Notes under the pieces: generated by a model
What the model saw: only the letters and a program-made list of their open reading frames with translations
Told to the model about the DNA's origin: nothing
Databases searched by the model: none
Translations under genes and position numbers: made by a program
NCBI GenBank assembly: GCA_951394405.1
Contig: OX596343.1
Location: forward strand, 2,666,001 to 2,730,000
Length of the DNA stretch: 64,000 nucleotides
Origin: Coprinellus micaceus
Lineage: Eukaryota; Basidiomycota; Agaricomycetes; Agaricales; Psathyrellaceae
Direction: 5' to 3'
Part shown: piece by piece, positions 49,191 to 59,645 of the stretch
Numbering within the stretch: the stretch's first letter is position 1
Layout: every line of letters starts with the position of its first letter

Positions 49191-50151
49191 GTGTGGTACG
49201 GTACGGCAGAAACAGAAACGATAGTAAGGGGCGCGACGGGCGGGAGAAGCAAAGGGTTTAGAATGGGCACGACGGGCGGGAGAAAGGCAAGGATGCGACG
49301 GCACCGACGCGAGAGCGTCCATAAAGCAAAGGAAAAAGCATAGAAACTCACAGTACTGCAGCCCCACACGTCTGCAGCAGCGCATGAGGCACTCCAGAGT
49401 CGTCATCCACAGCTCGTCCGTCGCATCCAGCCCAGAAGATGGATGTCGATGTGCACAAGAAGTCGGTGGAACCGTTCATGGTTTAAGTCATCCGCGTCCA
49501 GGAATGTGAGAATGTGGGGAAATTTCAACCATCTTTTGTCAGGTTTTTCGCCTTCGATTCGGAGACGGATTCGGGGCTTGGCGTCGAGGACGAAGACCGG
49601 GGACGTGTGCCTCTACGCCACAAGATTTTGGACGGAGGCTTGCACGCCGCAGTGGTTTTGACGGCGGATCCGTGCACGCTACCGTAGAGGCGGGAGGTGC
49701 GTGCAGGGTCAAACACGAAGGCGCAATTTTGGCGTTGGAGGGTCATGGGTGAAGTGTATGTTTTTCGTCAGGATGACGCGATAACCCGTTTTTCTATCCA
49801 TTTGTATACTATCCATGCGCATGCTAGTGTGCGCACAAGGATCTGTTCATTTGACGTATAGAAGACAAGGTTTAGCCTACGCTGCGATCACCCGCGTATC
49901 ACTGGATGTGAAGGAATCCTCTCAAACTCCACCGCCGCCTCACAGAGTCACGCCCACTCGCTGCGCACACCGAAAGTTGAATGAACGAAAGCTGTGGAGA
50001 CGCCGCTGTCGAGTATCGATGCCTACACAAGGACACGAGGGCGTACACTCGTACTTGGAATACAATGGAACGCAGCAGACTCGGAAATCCCGACCCGAGG
50101 GGCGTAGAGCGGCGCGAAGCCCTCGTTCTGGTTAGTTTCTGGTTCTAACTC

Positions 50152-50290
50152 TTATCTAGGCGCCCATCATCGAACTCGGGGTCGAGGACGTAAGAATAGA
50201 ATTCAGTCGCAGGAAGGGGATAAGGGTTCAGTCGTAGGAAGGGGATAAGGAAGGAGGAAGAACGGGGAAGGGTCTTATCTAGGCGCCCGA
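50152..50290 (+). repeat. Direct repeats including CTTATCTAGGCGCCC boxes
   Basis: CTTATCTAGGCGCCC occurs near 50153 and again near 50274. Between them AGGAAGGGGATAAGG is repeated in tandem (50210-50252). The boxes resemble the dispersed AAGCGCCC motif. Confidence 0.75.
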
Positions 50291-50579
50291 GCCTCCAGGC
50301 TGGGAAGAAACTTAGAAAGGAGGCTGGGAGGACGCGAGGCTGTGGCGCCGTGCGGGATATACGCTGTATAGCGGGAGGGATGAATGTTGAGGCATACATA
50401 TGAAAAGGAGGAGTTGATAGAAGAAGTGAGGGTGTCGGCGGAGGAGAAGGAGAAGGAGAAGGAGAGGCCAGGGGTGAGATGGCAGATGGGGGGCGGACGG
50501 CGAGCGTTAGGTAGAGCGTCGAATCGGTGTTAGCCTGCCGTACACCTGGGAGGACGAGATCGGCGCTGTCGAATAATAC

Positions 50580-51560
50580 CCGCTGCGTCGTGTGCTGAGA
50601 TGTCAATCATCCATTGGGGAAGGAAGGGAAGAACCACGGGGGATGGACAACCGAATCGGAGCTGTAGCGCGTTGAGTTCGCCGCGCTGGACCGCCTGACG
50701 GGAGGTAAGTAGGGCAGGTGGAGCGAGAATAGCACGTCGAATCACGCCCTGCTGTTGCATGTCAACCTGTCGAAGAAGCGAGGAGAGCGCCACAGCCCCT
50801 GAACCCATACTCCGAGGTCGTCTGACTGGGGTCAGGAATAGAACTTATTATGGAACGGCGAATAGGGTGTAAAGTCGTGTATTTCGTACGTCGTACATTC
50901 ATACACACATACACACATACATTATCAGACAGAGAGGGGGTGGGTCGTTGAGAATAGAAGTTTAGAAAGATGAATTGGAGGTTAGGTCGAAGAAGCGGGG
51001 AGAGCGCCACTGACGTGCCAGTGAAACCATGCCGAGGTCGTCTGACTTGAGTCAGGAATAGAACGGCGAATCGGAGGGAAGGCGTGGTATGTCGACGTGT
51101 CGAGGAAGTCGCGGGTGAAAGGGAGGTACGTAGGGACCGTCCGCAGTAGTCGTATGAAGGAACGTTAGACGCAGGTCGCTGAGAATAGAGTGGCGAATCG
51201 GAGGTAGTGCGTCGTATGTCGACCTGTCGAAGATGCGAAAAGTCCGCCACAGCACTGAAACCACGCCGAGGTCGTCTGACTGGAGTCAGGAATAGACCAT
51301 CTAATCGTCCTATGTTGGGTTGTCATGATACCGATCGTCCATGAGGGGAAGGAAAGAACCAGGGAGATCGTCCGCAGTCGCCGTCGGAGAGGGATCGTAC
51401 CCCCCTAGCTTGAGAGGTATTCTGGGACACTCGAACCGGAGGTAGGGCGTCCAGTCGTCTTTCGATGTCTATCTGTCGAATGATTGTCGAGTGGGAGGTG
51501 AAGTATGAATAGCACTGTCGAATGGGAGGTGGGCCGGTGGGCTGCCGACCCGTCGAGGAA
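50580..51560 (+). repeat. Degenerate tandem repeat, unit about 220-240 bp
   Basis: The block GTCGAAGA-AGCG...AGCGCCAC...CCGAGGTCGTCTGACT...GTCAGGAATAGA appears at about 50766, 50986 and 51226, with more diverged copies on both sides (CGAATCGGAGGTA near 51070 and 51190; CGAACCGGAGGTA near 51431). Units share order but differ by many substitutions and indels. Non-coding; ORFs across it on the minus strand are repeat shadows. Confidence 0.75.
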
Positions 51561-52852
51561 GGATAGGACCCAGGAAGGAAAGAACCCAGGGAATCGTTCG
51601 TAGTCGTATAACAAGAACAGAACGCCAGGCATCCGGTTGTTGAAAGCGGAAGAAGCGACCCGGGGAGATCGTCCGGGGTCGTCGTCCTCCCCTTCCTTCG
51701 GCGAAGCTTAGAGCAGGAAGTGACGAGGAGGATGGAGACTACCCTGGTCGTTGAGGTATTCTTGCCCGGCACGCAATGAAGGAAAGGCGCCGGGAGTGAG
51801 TACACGCCTGAGCGAGAAAGGAAAGTGAGACCCAGTCGAACTCGGTGCTCGATGTAAGGCAGGGTTCGAACGTTCGCGTTGAGACACCTTGTTTCGAGCT
51901 GTCCCGTTCGTCGAATCGTAGTAAGGCATAGAGGATCTCAGCTGCAGAGTCCTGGCTGAGCGAATTCCGAGTAACGTCCTGGACAGAGAAGCCCAGGGGA
52001 TGCCGCCAAGATCCAGATCTCAACCTCCAATCCAATCCAAGGGAAGGAATCGCGCCAGAGTCTCCGAGTATAACGCCAAGCCCAAATATGTCGCCACCCC
52101 CCGTCAGAATTGTGAACGTGAACGTGCGTCCAAACTCCCCTTCATACCGGGCTTGGATGCAGAAAGCGGGGTTCTACCTAGACTGAGACACGAGACGAAA
52201 TGAGACCCTGGAATCGCACCATTGCGCGAGAGGCCTACGAGCGTGTGAGTTCGTTTGGCGTTTGAGGTTTCCTGAAACGATTGAGTCCCTGAAACGGCAA
52301 CTGGGAGAATTGAGGGGCGAATGGAGGGAGGGAGGATGAAGAGGAAGGACCCTAAAAACTAGGAACCAGGAATGGGAATAGGAATTGGAATGTTCGAACC
52401 TGGAATGCAGAATGCACACTCGATGATGACACAACGCACCTTCCTTCCTTCCCAGAAAACCATACGCAGAGATCCGACCCGAATCCCCTTCCCATTCCAT
52501 TTGACACGAACGAACCCACGTTCCAAGCGAGGGTGTGTGTCAGGGTGGCTATGGACGCCGAGAAGAATTTGAAGGGACCTGCTGACCCCCGGAGAATTTG
52601 AAAGCGTGAGTCGCGTCGGTCACGGACGGTCGTGGCTGATGGCGATCAATAACGAATTGCAAAACCTAATTTCGTTCCACTCACCCCAGATCGTTCATAT
52701 AGCGCTGTATGGCGTAGCCTTCTTGCCTTCTTTCATCCTCTCTCTACGCTTCATCGCCCTACACCTTGTCACCCCAATCCACCCTCCAAATCCAATCCAA
52801 TCCACCCACCACCACACCAACCACACCACACCCAACACCTCGACACCCAAGC

Positions 52853-53155
52853 ATGCTCGCCTCCCCACCACCCCCCTCCTCCGCGCCAACAGCGGCCGGA
52901 GCAGGAGCGAAGGAGCGCAACGCCTCCCCTTCCCCGTCGTCGCGCCAAGGCGCGAGCGGCTTCCTGTCGAGTTTCGGCGCGAGGCTGAGTCGGACGTTTA
53001 GTCGGAATGATGAGGCGGCGGCGGCGGATGGGGTGAGTGAGGCGGGGAGTACGAGTCCGTTGAATAAACGTGAGTGTTCAGTCGTTGTGTTCTTCTGCGT
53101 TTTGCTTTCCTTGTTCGAGAGTGCGTGGGTGGAGGGTGTATGGAAGAGAGCGTAG
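52853..53155 (+). CDS. Small Ala/Ser/Pro-rich hypothetical ORF or first exon
   Basis: ATG-led (MLASPPPPSSAPTAAGAGAK; GFLSSFGARLSRTFSRNDEA; GSTSPLNK) with composition like the neighbouring gene. A clean donor (AAAC|GTGAGT) after 53069 suggests it is a first exon, but I find no downstream exon in phase. Read without splicing it gives 100 aa. No family recognised. Confidence 0.35.
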   Translation: MLASPPPPSSAPTAAGAGAKERNASPSPSSRQGASGFLSSFGARLSRTFSRNDEAAAADGVSEAGSTSPLNKRECSVVVFFCVLLSLFESAWVEGVWKRA

Positions 53156-54413
53156 GGCAGGGGAGAGCGGAGCGCAGGCGTGGTGATGGTCCGTGCGCCC
53201 ACATCCCGCATCCCCCGTCGTCCTCTCCTCTTCTCTTCTTCTTCTCGCACAAGTCGAGGGATGGGGGAGGGAGACAGAGAAAGAGATGGTGACAGTCCAA
53301 GTTCAAGCGCCCAAACCTCCTTCTTTCCCCACGTCTTTCCCTCGCTATCACACCCATATCTATCTCGAGGCGTCAGAGAGATAAGAGATAAGGAGGGGCG
53401 ATGACGATATCCCCCTTCCTCCCTTCTTTGGATGCCGGGCGCTTGCTCTTTCGTGATCAGTTCGTCATCTTATCTTTGGCTCTCTTCTTTCCTATCCCGA
53501 TTCCCGACGTTGTCGGTTTTGTGTTCCTGGGTTGGGTGGGGAGGCGGGCCTACGGGTGGGCGGGCGTAGACCGTAGAGCGCTTGAGTTCGCTCTGCCTGT
53601 CCTATCCATCCTTTCCCTTCTCGTCGTGCCCGTTCCATCTGTCCGTCCACCCAACACCCTCTACCCCACGTCAACCCCGCCACTCCATTCCATTTCCATG
53701 ACGCTACTCATGCTCCGTTCCCCATGCTCCGACCCCCTTCCGACCTCGACGTCCCGCACGACAGCGGCGTCCACAGCCTTTCGCTTTTTCTCGACGTCAT
53801 ACCATGTACCCTTTCGTATGTGGCTTGACAGCACAATGGCTCGGGACGAGGGCGTAGGGCACGGGAGGATCCAGCTTGGTCTGGAATATTGGATGGAGTG
53901 CGTCATTCTCGGGCCAATGAGAGGGGGTTTGGGCGGGTTTCGTCCTTATCTCCCGTTCGCTTTGGGCTTTGGGAGGGTTCTTCGATTCTTTTGGCTCTTC
54001 CAAGCCAATTCCCGGCGTTCCTGGCCCTTTTCCACCCAATTCCCTGCTCCGTTCCTGAGCCATGTCGCCCGATTCGGACGAAAGATTTTGCGACGAATAT
54101 CGGACTCGGACTCGGACGTCGGTCGCGTGGGTGTGGCTGGCGATGGGAGTGAGGCGGTGTGGGCAATCTAATCTATATTCTGATTCAGGGGTGGGGTGAG
54201 GGGTGAGGGGGCGTATAAATTCTCCGGGGTTCGATGCGGTTCTCTTATCTTTCTCCATCCACATCTGCATCTGCATTCAGTTCCTCTTCATTCGATTTCG
54301 GTTCTTTCGATTCGATTCGACGAACCCTTCATTCGATTCGATTCGAGTCTATCCTCTTTCTACGAGCGCTACTCCGAAACTTGAAGAGCGTAACATAACA
54401 GCTAACGACGACG
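53156..54413. other. Intergenic region upstream of the DUF3602 gene
   Basis: It contains an ATG-led 256-codon ORF (53401-54171) without recognisable features, an AAGCGCCC motif at 53305 and an inverted one at 53437, and the promoter of the next gene. Confidence 0.45.
54214..54220 (+). promoter_or_regulatory. TATA box of the DUF3602 gene
   Basis: TATAAAT, 194 bp upstream of the ATG at 54414, followed by CT-rich, TCGATTCGATT-repetitive leader sequence. A leader of roughly 160 nt is implied. Confidence 0.5.
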
Positions 54414-55953
54414 ATGTCTACAGAAGATCGGTCTGTTTCGCGTGGTCGTGAGGCGTTGGTACGTTTCGTCTCCTTCGTCTCTCTCGTTCCCCTTTCTCCT
54501 TTCTCCCCCCTTCGCTCGTTCCCATCCCTCTCTCCCTCTTCGTCCCTCTCCCTCTTCCCTCTTCCCTCTTCCCCTCTTCCCTCCCCCCCTCCCCTCCTTT
54601 CCCCCTCCCTCCTTCCCTCTTCTCCCCTTCCTCCCTCTCCTCTCAATTCACGTGCACTCGCTAACACCCCCTCCTCTAGCAATCCACCGGCCGCGGCGGC
54701 TTCGGCAACATCCGCCAAGCCTCCGTCTCGCGGGACCGCTCCGCGTCGGGGCCGGGCCCGGACGATTTCTCGACTACGCGGGGGAGGGAGAGGGAGCCTC
54801 AGGGGTATGGGGGTGTGCCTGTGAGTGTTTCTTTTTCTATGTTATGTTGCGTTTTGCCCCCTTTCTTCCTTTGTATGGGACATAAACCCGAGAGGAAGGA
54901 GGGGAGGGAATGGATGGGGATGAGGAGAGGAAGAGAGGATGTAATGCTGATGAGAGATGTAGGTGTACTCGACTGGACGAGGTGGGGCGGGGAATCTGAG
55001 GAGTCCGAGTAGGGAGCCTAAGAGTGTTGGGGAGACGAGGTGCGTTTGAACTGTTGAGTTTGAGGTTGGGTGGACGTAGCTGATTGGATTCCTTCTCTCC
55101 TTTGCCTCGATGACTCTACCCTATCGACGCGACTCTTCCCTCCCCTCCTTCCTTCCACTACCCCATTCCTCACCTTTCTCACTCTCCCCTCCCCACCCCT
55201 CCCCTCCTCCCCTCCCTTCCTACTCTCACATCGAACAGGTACGAAAAAGAAGTGATCGACAACTACACCCACGCGCGCGACGAGGCGCCCGTCTCGACCG
55301 GCCGTGGGGGCCTTGGAAACATCGCGGCAAGGTCGAGGTCTAGGGAGCCTAGTGCTGGTGCGTCTCTCTCTCCTCGTCTTTCCTTGACCCTTCGATGTGA
55401 CTTCGGTCCCGCTCGACGAGCTCGCTTCGTTCCCCTCTCGCCTTTTACCCTTGATTCAACTCTGTTCGAGTCCCATCTAAAGTTCGAGACTAACTAACGT
55501 CTCACCCCCACCCCTCCAGGCGCCCGCCCGACCTCGCACGACCCGAAAGCGCGGCACGCCGTCGGCCGCGGCGGGGCGGGGAATATTAGGGAGGGCGATG
55601 GGTACGATGCGAATGCGGCGGATGAGGTTGAGAGGGGGTTGAAGTTGGGGCACGCGGGGTTGGGCGGGGGGGCGGGCGGGGAGAGGGAGGTTTTGCCGTG
55701 AGTACTTTCTCTCTTCTATTCGTTTTTGGCCAAGCCAAGAGAGGGAGAGGGAGGGAGAAAGAGAGATACTGACGAATTCATTCTTCCCTTTTTCGCTATT
55801 CGCTGCGCTCATAGGCACTCGACGGGCCGTGGAGGCATTGCGAATATTACGGAGCAGGAGGAGCCGGCGGTTGAGCGTCCCAGTGTGAGTCTGAAGGAGG
55901 GGGAGTATAGGAGTGCGGGGAGGGGTGGGTCGGGCAATTTGGTTAGGAACTAG
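54414..55953 (+). CDS. DUF3602 (PAR32-type) GRGGxGN-repeat protein, 232 aa
   Basis: Six exons: 54414-54458, 54680-54820, 54963-55039, 55239-55357, 55520-55697 and 55815-55953 (699 nt, all phases consistent). The repeat STGRGGxGNI/L occurs six times: TGRGGFGNI, TGRGGAGNL, TGRGGLGNI, VGRGGAGNI, TGRGGIANI, AGRGGSGNL. This is the hallmark of fungal DUF3602; in yeast the member Par32 acts under TOR/nitrogen control on ammonium transport (family knowledge; not sh own for this protein). Exons 2-5 each carry one repeat and exon 6 carries two, so exon and repeat boundaries coincide. The protein is otherwise disordered with SREP-type Ser/Arg sites. The first intron (221 bp) is an extreme pyrimidine tract on the plus strand; introns 3 and 4 are CT-rich too. 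Confidence 0.92.
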
Positions 55954-57592
55954 GGGACTCGATCGGTGGCCTCGCTACGCGTCGACGCGAGGTGCGAGTG
56001 TCTTTTTGGACGGGAGGTTGAGGGGGGAGTGACCTCGGAGAGAAGAGGCGGGAAGACGACGAAAACGATGTGTAATACCATGAAGACCATTTCATTTTCT
56101 CTATTTCATTTTTTCTTTCTTACTACCTACTTTCTAACTCTGTACCATCACCCGTGTTTCTTTTCATCTCGAGCTAGCTACGGAACGGAAACTGAAATTG
56201 TAACTACATAACGAATGCGAGTTTGTAATAATCAATTTGTCTATTGTGTGTCTGTGTCTGTGTGCGTGTCGTTCCATGGTGGATGATAAGTAAGTCTTGG
56301 AGCGGGTAGGTGCATGGTTCGATGTGAACGTTACTTTGTATTCGGGCTCTGGTATTCCATCTCGTACCTCTCTGAAGCTGAGAAGCGAGGGTCGGTGACA
56401 TGCCCTGACGAAAACGCCGGTTAGGGGCACGATAAGGATAAGCGCCCGGCGCCGCTTGATAGATCAATTGACTGGAGCGCCCTTTTTCGGTAGGCTGGAC
56501 AGAGAACCTCCTCTCCTCAGTCAAAACCGACCGACAACAAACGAGTCTACGAGCGCTTCGTTACTCGTAGGTCCGGGCGAATACGGACTCACGTTTACTC
56601 CACTGAAGTCTGAGGTGGGAGGTAACGAGAGGATGACGCTTATCATAATCATTGCTGTTAAGGTCTAGATAGATCGACGCGTGACGAGATTTCATTTCGA
56701 GTATGATAACGAGTCTGCTTCTAATTTATGACTCTATTCCATTACCGCTTCTACGTCCACCAAAGGCCTAGCTCAGCGGGCCTCTGGAATTCTAGAATCG
56801 CCGCTATGCGACCTTCCGGTGACTGCGACCGTAGCTATCGGCTGATTGGAAGTTCGAAGCATTCCAGAGGGTGACTGCCAGGTACACACCTCTATCGAGG
56901 GCGAACACCCTTCGTGAGGAGAGGTATACGAGAGCGGAGTGGGAAGGAGGGGTTTTGGAGGGGGCCAATTAGCGGTCGACGATAAGGACGATGGGAGAGC
57001 TCATCAGGAAAAACCTCCGTTTGAGAATTCGAAATATTCGGCAACTTTTCGCAAGAAACTTAAGAAATGTAGACATTTCGCGATATTTTTGACCCCCCAC
57101 CTACATATATTGAAACTTCGGTGAACATGTTTAGCATATCCCGTCTCCCCCGGTAAAAGGTAGACTATGCCAGTTCGGCATGCTCGAACATGTGGGGACA
57201 TGCCACCAATGTGCAGGCGCGCAGCAAGTGTGCCTCGGGAAATAAGTCTTCCAGCAATCGGTTGAGCTATTGAATTGTGATTCATGGCCCTTATTTTCTC
57301 CAACACCCTCCTCCATGTATATGTTCAAGCGCGGCCATTGGACTTGCACTTCAACGAACTTCAAGTTGATCACTGTATCGCGAAGTCCATTCAATCGGAG
57401 CTCAAAACAAGATCACATGATTGCCAGCTTAGCGCGGCTCTTTCCGACTTTGGCAGTGGGCCGATGCGCAGCACGGCGGTACGCAGCTGCTGTGGTTGGA
57501 GTGATACACCAGACCACATTGATCAAAGTACTGCGGTGGTGTAATATAGACATTGATCAATGTCCTGCCGCTCACGCGGGCCATAGGGTGGT
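55954..57592. other. Intergenic region
   Basis: 3' flank of the DUF3602 gene, an AAGCGCCC motif at 56440 and AT-richer DNA at 57.0-57.3 kb. No gene supported. Confidence 0.5.
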
Positions 57593-58755
57593 CGGTGTAT
57601 GCACCTCATACACTATCCCGTATGGATTAGGAAGCCACCCCCGCGTGGGATGTACACCACGTGCACCAGTATTAGCAATCCCATCCCAGGGGACATACAG
57701 ACACCACATGCACCTCCACCCCTACAAATTGTTCCCTGCAGTTCTGCGTCCACGTGCAACACCACATACACCGATCACACCCCTTTCCGAAATCCCCCCC
57801 TTTGCAGACCTAACACCACATACACCTTTACACCCCGCATTCGCTGGTAGCACCACAAACACCTATGTTCCCTAGCCGTACCTACCGCACCACAAACACC
57901 ACTGATTAGGCACAAGTTCTCGGCGATGGTTTGGTAGCGCCCAAATCCCCGACGCGGAAACTCAGCCACTGCACCACATACACCGTTGATATTCCCGCGG
58001 TGGGGATAATCGACACTGACACCACATACACCTCATGCCCCACGGGATGAATATCGAATTTAAAAACCACTTACATCTCTCGATTCCGGAACTCGCCGGG
58101 GCCAGCACCACGCGCACATTTAAGCGCCCAGCGCTTGAGGCACGTGAAAGCTCCCATTGCACCACATACACCTCTGATTACCGCCTATCGCTGGCAGTAC
58201 GAATTTTAATCGTGAGCACCACATACACCATCAGCGTCCACGACCGCTGGGTCGGCTTCAGCACAGCGTGCACTTAAGCGCCGTCAACCCCGGGTCCACT
58301 CTACCGCCACATGCACTTAAGCGCTGTGGACCGCGAGCGGTTCCGCACAGAATACGCCTTCAATAAGGGCTTTGACCATGCAGCGGAGATGAAATATTCG
58401 GCCTGGGCACCATATGCACCAATCGACACGCATGGCCTTTGGGTTTGCCACAACACCACATGCACCTTTAGGCGCTCAGGACCTCGACCACGCCCTACAC
58501 CAAATACACCTCTATTCTCCGTACAGGCACGCTAACATAATAGCGCCCACGTCTACCCTAGATATTCTTACCTTTGTATACTGCGACATAAATCGAAAAT
58601 TCCACGCTGAGATTCGCTTGAATGCGGCAGATACTACGTGCGCGAAGGGATGGAGGCTACACCACATGCACCGCCAATGTAATCGGGACATACACTACAT
58701 ACACCAACTGGAGCTTCCTAAAGTGTCGCTTCCTGACCCATACACCAGGTGCACC
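57593..58755 (+). repeat. Spaced array of the 12-mer ACCACATRCACC with unrelated spacers
   Basis: Exact ACCACATACACC at 57761, 57815, 57973, 58021, 58161 and 58218; ACCACATGCACC at 57703, 58455 and 58671; ACCACAAACACC at 57852 and 57889; other one- to four-base variants at 57656, 58066, 58107, 58409 and 58499. Spacing is mostly 37-58 bp and the sequences between copies are not alike. All copies have the same orientation. On the minus strand the element reads GGTGTATGTGGT. No ORF uses it consistently. The region lies upstream of the gene starting at 58843. Confidence 0.88.
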
Positions 58756-58842
58756 ACGGGCCAAGGGTCCCGGTACATATAGGGCGGGGGTCTCTAATCC
58801 CTCGTTGAACTTCTCTTCCGCTCACTCACTTCCTCGACCGAG

Positions 58843-59592
58843 ATGTTTTGCTTCGCCAGCGTTGAGCTGAGGAGGGACGAAATCCGTCAAACGGCCGAGT
58901 ACAAGAAACGAATCTCAGAAGAGTTCGATAGGAATACCGCCGTATGACAAATTTCGTACACTACCTGAGCCGTATAACTGACCGCGCAGCTGATAGGAGG
59001 CCCGCGAGCGACATCGCATGAAGGTCGAAGCCCAAGAAAGGGAGCAGGAACCCCAGCCCAAGAGGAAGGAGGTGACTCGAAGGGGGAAACCTGGAAGCTT
59101 GGAGGACTTGGATCTGGAGAAAGCCATGTGAGTCGCACACTGCCAAATCATTGCGAGCACCGAGGACTTACCCTGGACAGCACGTTTGCCTTCGACCAAC
59201 TGCGTTCGAGGTCATCAATCACACCAGAGCCCAGTTCTGACCCCGCCCGTCTGCGCTTGACCAAACCGAAACCCAAATGCTCCCCCACCCCTTCTTCTCG
59301 CCCCTCCAAGTCCTATGCGCGCATGAAAACTGGGGGCTGCGTCCCCAAAAATGTCCGCAATAATGAGAAGGCACGCATGGCGAGGGCAACATCAGCGTCG
59401 ACATCTACCCAGCCAGGTACTTCAACTCCTGGTCCAACTGGTACTGCCGTTCAGCCCGGCGTTCCTGTATCCACCCCGTCCTCTATGCCACCTCCACCCG
59501 CCCCTGGGTCTGAAAACACCCCTCGTTATGGCTTACGTCCTAAGGATAAGGTCAGAAAGACCGAGCACGCTCAGAAGACATACCGTATGTGA
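58843..59592 (+). CDS. Hypothetical charged/Pro-rich protein, 213 aa, convergent with KDZ
   Basis: Exons 58843-58941, 58997-59127 and 59181-59592 join in phase (642 nt). The N-terminal third is highly charged and probably helical (LRRDEIRQTAEYKKRISEEF; ARERHRMKVEAQEREQE), the middle basic, then a Ser/Thr/Pro-rich stretch and a basic C-terminus (YGLRPKDKVRKTEHAQKTY). No domain recognised. The stop lies only 53 bp from the stop of the KDZ transposase gene on the other strand, so it may be an accessory gene of the element or a neighbour. The start is the ATG at 58843 (MFCFASVEL), the first in frame; upstream is the motif array. Confidence 0.55.
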
Positions 59593-59645
59593 TTGAAATT
59601 GTACTTAGCCCGTCGTACTCGTAATACAATGAATATATTCTAAAT

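Larger units (their letters stand above)
46204..52852. other. Gene-poor region, about 6.6 kb
   Basis: 3' flank of the lectin gene, then non-coding DNA. It holds AAGCGCCC motifs (46464, 48189, 48332), a tandem repeat near 49.1 kb, paired AGGCGCCC boxes near 50.16 and 50.28 kb, and degenerate repeats at 50.58-51.56 kb. An ATG-led ORF at 46727-46972 (81 aa) is unsupported. No other gene seen. Confidence 0.55.

Noticed and set aside
53401..54171. 256-codon ATG-led ORF upstream of the DUF3602 gene
   Set aside because: No domain, no splice signals, composition like flanking non-coding DNA, and it lies just before a TATA box. Long for chance, so it is noted here.
56765..56830. tRNA A-box-like CTAGCTCAGCGGG
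   Set aside because: No TTCGA-type B box at the right distance and no cloverleaf by eye.
57593..58755. Resemblance to a CRISPR array (short repeat, unique spacers)
   Set aside because: Eukaryotic context, 12-bp degenerate repeat, irregular spacing and no cas genes.
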